From: Burkholderiales bacterium
Lineage (GTDB): Bacteria; Pseudomonadota; Gammaproteobacteria; Burkholderiales; SG8-39
Assembly: GCA_016649475.1 (NCBI GenBank)
Contig: JAENXP010000073.1
Span: 1-8,237 of the forward strand
Direction of reading: 5' to 3'
DNA: 8,237 nt
Both the position numbers and the translations under genes were made by a program. The notes below the pieces were generated by a model. That model did no database searches. It was not told where the DNA came from and worked only from the letters and a program-made list of their open reading frames with translations. This document shows, one piece after another, positions 6,853 through 8,237 of this stretch; position 1 is the stretch's first letter, and each line of letters opens with the position of its first letter.

Positions 6853-8136
6853 TTATGCCTCTGCTCTAGCTACTTTGTTGATCACTTGAATCGCCCGCAG
6901 CGCCGCGGCGGTGGAGCTTTGCACCGCGCGGTTGACGTCGAGCGCGTTGGTGGCGCAGCCGGCGCCGAACAGCCCCGATTCAGCGGCCGAGGATTCGATG
7001 AAGCCGCTCGAATCGGCGATGATCTCGGCCGGAATGTCCGCACCGGCGACGCTGGGCTGCATGCCGATCGCGAGCACCGCCATGTCGTGCGCGTTGGCGT
7101 AACGGTGATAGCCCTCGGTGTCGACGCCGTGCAGGATCACGTCGCCGGATTTGTCCTGGGTGACTTTCGCCACCTTGGACTTGAGGAAAGTGACTGTCGG
7201 ATCCTTCTGCACCTTCTGGTAGAAGTCTTCGAAGCGGTCGATGGCGCGAATGTCGATGTAGTAGACGGTCGATTTGCCATCCGCGCCCCAGGCCTCTTTC
7301 ACGTACTGGGTTTGCTTCAGCGAGGCCATGCAGCAGATGCGTGAGCAATGGCGCAGATGGTTTTCGTCGCGCGAACCGGCGCACTGGATGAAGGCGATGT
7401 TCTTCGCCTCCTTGCCGTCCGATGGGCGCAGGATCTTGCCGCCGGTCGGGCCATGCGGATCTGCCAGGCGCTCGAACTCCAGCGAAGTGATCACGTTGGT
7501 GAAACGGTCGTAGCCGTAGGGCTGGATTTTCGCCGCATCGTAGGGCTGCCAGCCGGTGGCCCAGATCACGGCGCCAGCCTTGACTTCAATGGTTTCCTCG
7601 CGCATCTCGAGATCGATGGCGCCATATTTGCACGACGCCTTGGCTTTGTCGGCGTCAGCTGTGCCGATGATCGAGGCATCGAGCACATAGCGTTGCGGAT
7701 AGGCCATGGCGTGGGGCAGGTAGGCCGCTTTCATCTTGTCCATGCCATAGTTGGAGGGGTTCGGCACTTCGGCAGCCACCGCATCGGCACAGGCGCCGCA
7801 GGCGGTGCAATGCTCGTTGACGTAGCGCGGGGCGATTCTCACTGTCGCGCTGTAGTCGCCGCGCTTGCCTGAAATCGCGCTGACCTCGGCCAGCGTGAGC
7901 ACGCGGATGTTGCGACTGGACTTGATGCGGCGCAGATTGATCTCCAGGCCGCAGGTCGGGTGGCAGAGCTTGGGAAAATAACGGTACAGCAACGCGGTGC
8001 GGCCGCCCAGCGTGGGCGATTTTTCCACCAGCACCACTTGTTTGCCGCATTCGGCGGCCTCGATTGCAGCGGTCATGCCGCTGATGCCGCCACCCACTAC
8101 CAGGATGGTCTGATTGGTTGCCACCACTTCGGTCAT
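6853..8136 (-). CDS. qmoA: QmoA: HdrA-like flavoprotein subunit of the Qmo complex
   Basis: This 427-residue soluble flavoprotein is homologous to the core of HdrA. GGGISG (15-20) and Glu38 mark the FAD ADP-ribose site. The HdrA signatures follow: LGGRTALLYRYFPKLC with Cys58 and Cys62, QCAGSRD with Cys252, Cys264/268/269, and a C-terminal GAGCATNALDVNRAV flavin-binding stretch. It lacks the N-terminal Cys domain and the MvhD part found in QmoB, as expected for QmoA. A degenerate ferredoxin insert keeps Cys110, 113, 116 and Cys169, while the remaining four positions of a two-cluster ferredoxin are non-Cys (Val120, for example). It is the first gene of the visible operon, with GGAGG (8144-8148) 7 nt before the ATG. 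It probably forms the flavoprotein pair with QmoB and meets APS reductase or another redox partner in the cytoplasm. Confidence 0.94.
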   Translation of the reverse strand: MTEVVATNQTILVVGGGISGMTAAIEAAECGKQVVLVEKSPTLGGRTALLYRYFPKLCHPTCGLEINLRRIKSSRNIRVLTLAEVSAISGKRGDYSATVRIAPRYVNEHCTACGACADAVAAEVPNPSNYGMDKMKAAYLPHAMAYPQRYVLDASIIGTADADKAKASCKYGAIDLEMREETIEVKAGAVIWATGWQPYDAAKIQPYGYDRFTNVITSLEFERLADPHGPTGGKILRPSDGKEAKNIAFIQCAGSRDENHLRHCSRICCMASLKQTQYVKEAWGADGKSTVYYIDIRAIDRFEDFYQKVQKDPTVTFLKSKVAKVTQDKSGDVILHGVDTEGYHRYANAHDMAVLAIGMQPSVAGADIPAEIIADSSGFIESSAAESGLFGAGCATNALDVNRAVQSSTAAALRAIQVINKVARAEA

Positions 8137-8143
8137 GCGCGTA

Positions 8144-8148
8144 CCTCC
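8144..8148 (-). promoter_or_regulatory. Ribosome-binding site of qmoA
   Basis: A perfect GGAGG on the minus strand, 7 nt before the qmoA ATG, is the strongest site in the operon and decides the start. The downstream genes have weaker sites and depend more on coupling. Confidence 0.75.
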
Positions 8149-8181
8149 GGCTTGTTTCTGTTTTTTAACCGATGCAGACGA

Positions 8182-8210
8182 ATATTAGCCGAGCCGCGCG
8201 CGGCTGGCCA
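8182..8210 (-). promoter_or_regulatory. Palindrome upstream of qmoA: operator, promoter spacer or terminator
   Basis: AGCCGCGCGCGGCT (8192-8205) is a 14-bp perfect palindrome; three further pairs (8188-8190 with 8207-8209) extend it past one mismatch. On the minus strand TAATAT (8187-8182) and TGGCCA (8210-8205) each match 4 of 6 bases of the -10 and -35 consensus with a 17-bp spacer, which would put the palindrome inside the promoter spacer. It could equally be a hairpin ending an upstream transcript, although no T-run follows. The sequence does not settle which. Confidence 0.3.
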
Positions 8211-8214
8211 CAAA

Positions 8215-8237
8215 CTAAGCGCGCTGCACGCCTTGAA
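8215..8237 (-). other. Possible last codons of an upstream gene
   Basis: On the minus strand one frame entering from outside the window reads QGVQRA and then a TAG stop (8217-8215), 6 nt before the palindrome. Such a short stretch cannot be identified. Established gene order in other organisms makes aprA or another sulfur-oxidation gene a reasonable guess, but other frames also stay open for a while here, so a real coding end is unproven. Confidence 0.2.

Noticed and set aside
2981..8136. Possible sHdr (sulfur-oxidising Hdr-like, lipoate-dependent) operon
   Set aside because: The large subunit has the HdrA-MvhD fusion and QmoB-specific C-terminal sequence, there is only one HdrB and one HdrC, and no lipoate-binding protein gene is present.
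2981..8136. Methanogen-like HdrABC with hydrogenase or formate dehydrogenase partner
   Set aside because: Two separate HdrA-like proteins in QmoA-QmoB order and no hydrogenase or dehydrogenase subunit in the window.

Overview
This window looks like chromosome from a GC-rich proteobacterium, most likely a betaproteobacterial (Nitrosomonadales- or Rhodocyclales-like) chemolithotroph with dissimilatory sulfur metabolism. I infer this from the gene families: a PatZ-type acyl-CoA synthetase/acetyltransferase, slyX, and a Qmo/Hdr electron-transfer operon. No similarity search was run.

The first half is read on the + strand. It starts with the 3' end of an ADP-forming acyl-CoA synthetase fused to a GNAT acetyltransferase domain (2-922). 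This is followed 8 nt later by slyX (931-1131). Next comes a 219-bp in-frame remnant of an amidase gene (1155-1373), in which the N-terminal ~36 codons are joined directly to the C-terminal ~35 and the catalytic core is gone. After a 137-bp gap with a weak terminator-like hairpin there is a ClC-family chloride/proton antiporter (about 1511-2935).

The second half is a minus-strand operon convergent with the ClC gene: qmoA (8136-6853), qmoB (6847-4625), hdrC (4622-3978) and hdrB (3898-2981). QmoA and QmoB are HdrA-like flavoproteins, and QmoB also has an N-terminal four-Cys domain, two [4Fe-4S] motifs and a C-terminal MvhD-like domain. HdrC carries two [4Fe-4S] motifs. HdrB carries two intact CCG motifs. 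This is the form of the quinone-interacting membrane-bound oxidoreductase in which the membrane subunit QmoC is replaced by soluble HdrC and HdrB. Such complexes are thought to exchange electrons with adenylylsulfate (APS) reductase, so aprBA would be expected nearby, perhaps just beyond position 8237. That is a prediction; it is not visible here.

The first three operon genes are packed with 2-5 bp between them, but hdrC and hdrB are separated by 79 bp that can fold into a 17-bp imperfect stem-loop. A 14-bp perfect palindrome lies upstream of qmoA. No RNA genes, CRISPR arrays, insertion sequences or other mobile elements were seen. No stretch over 300 bp lacks a gene.
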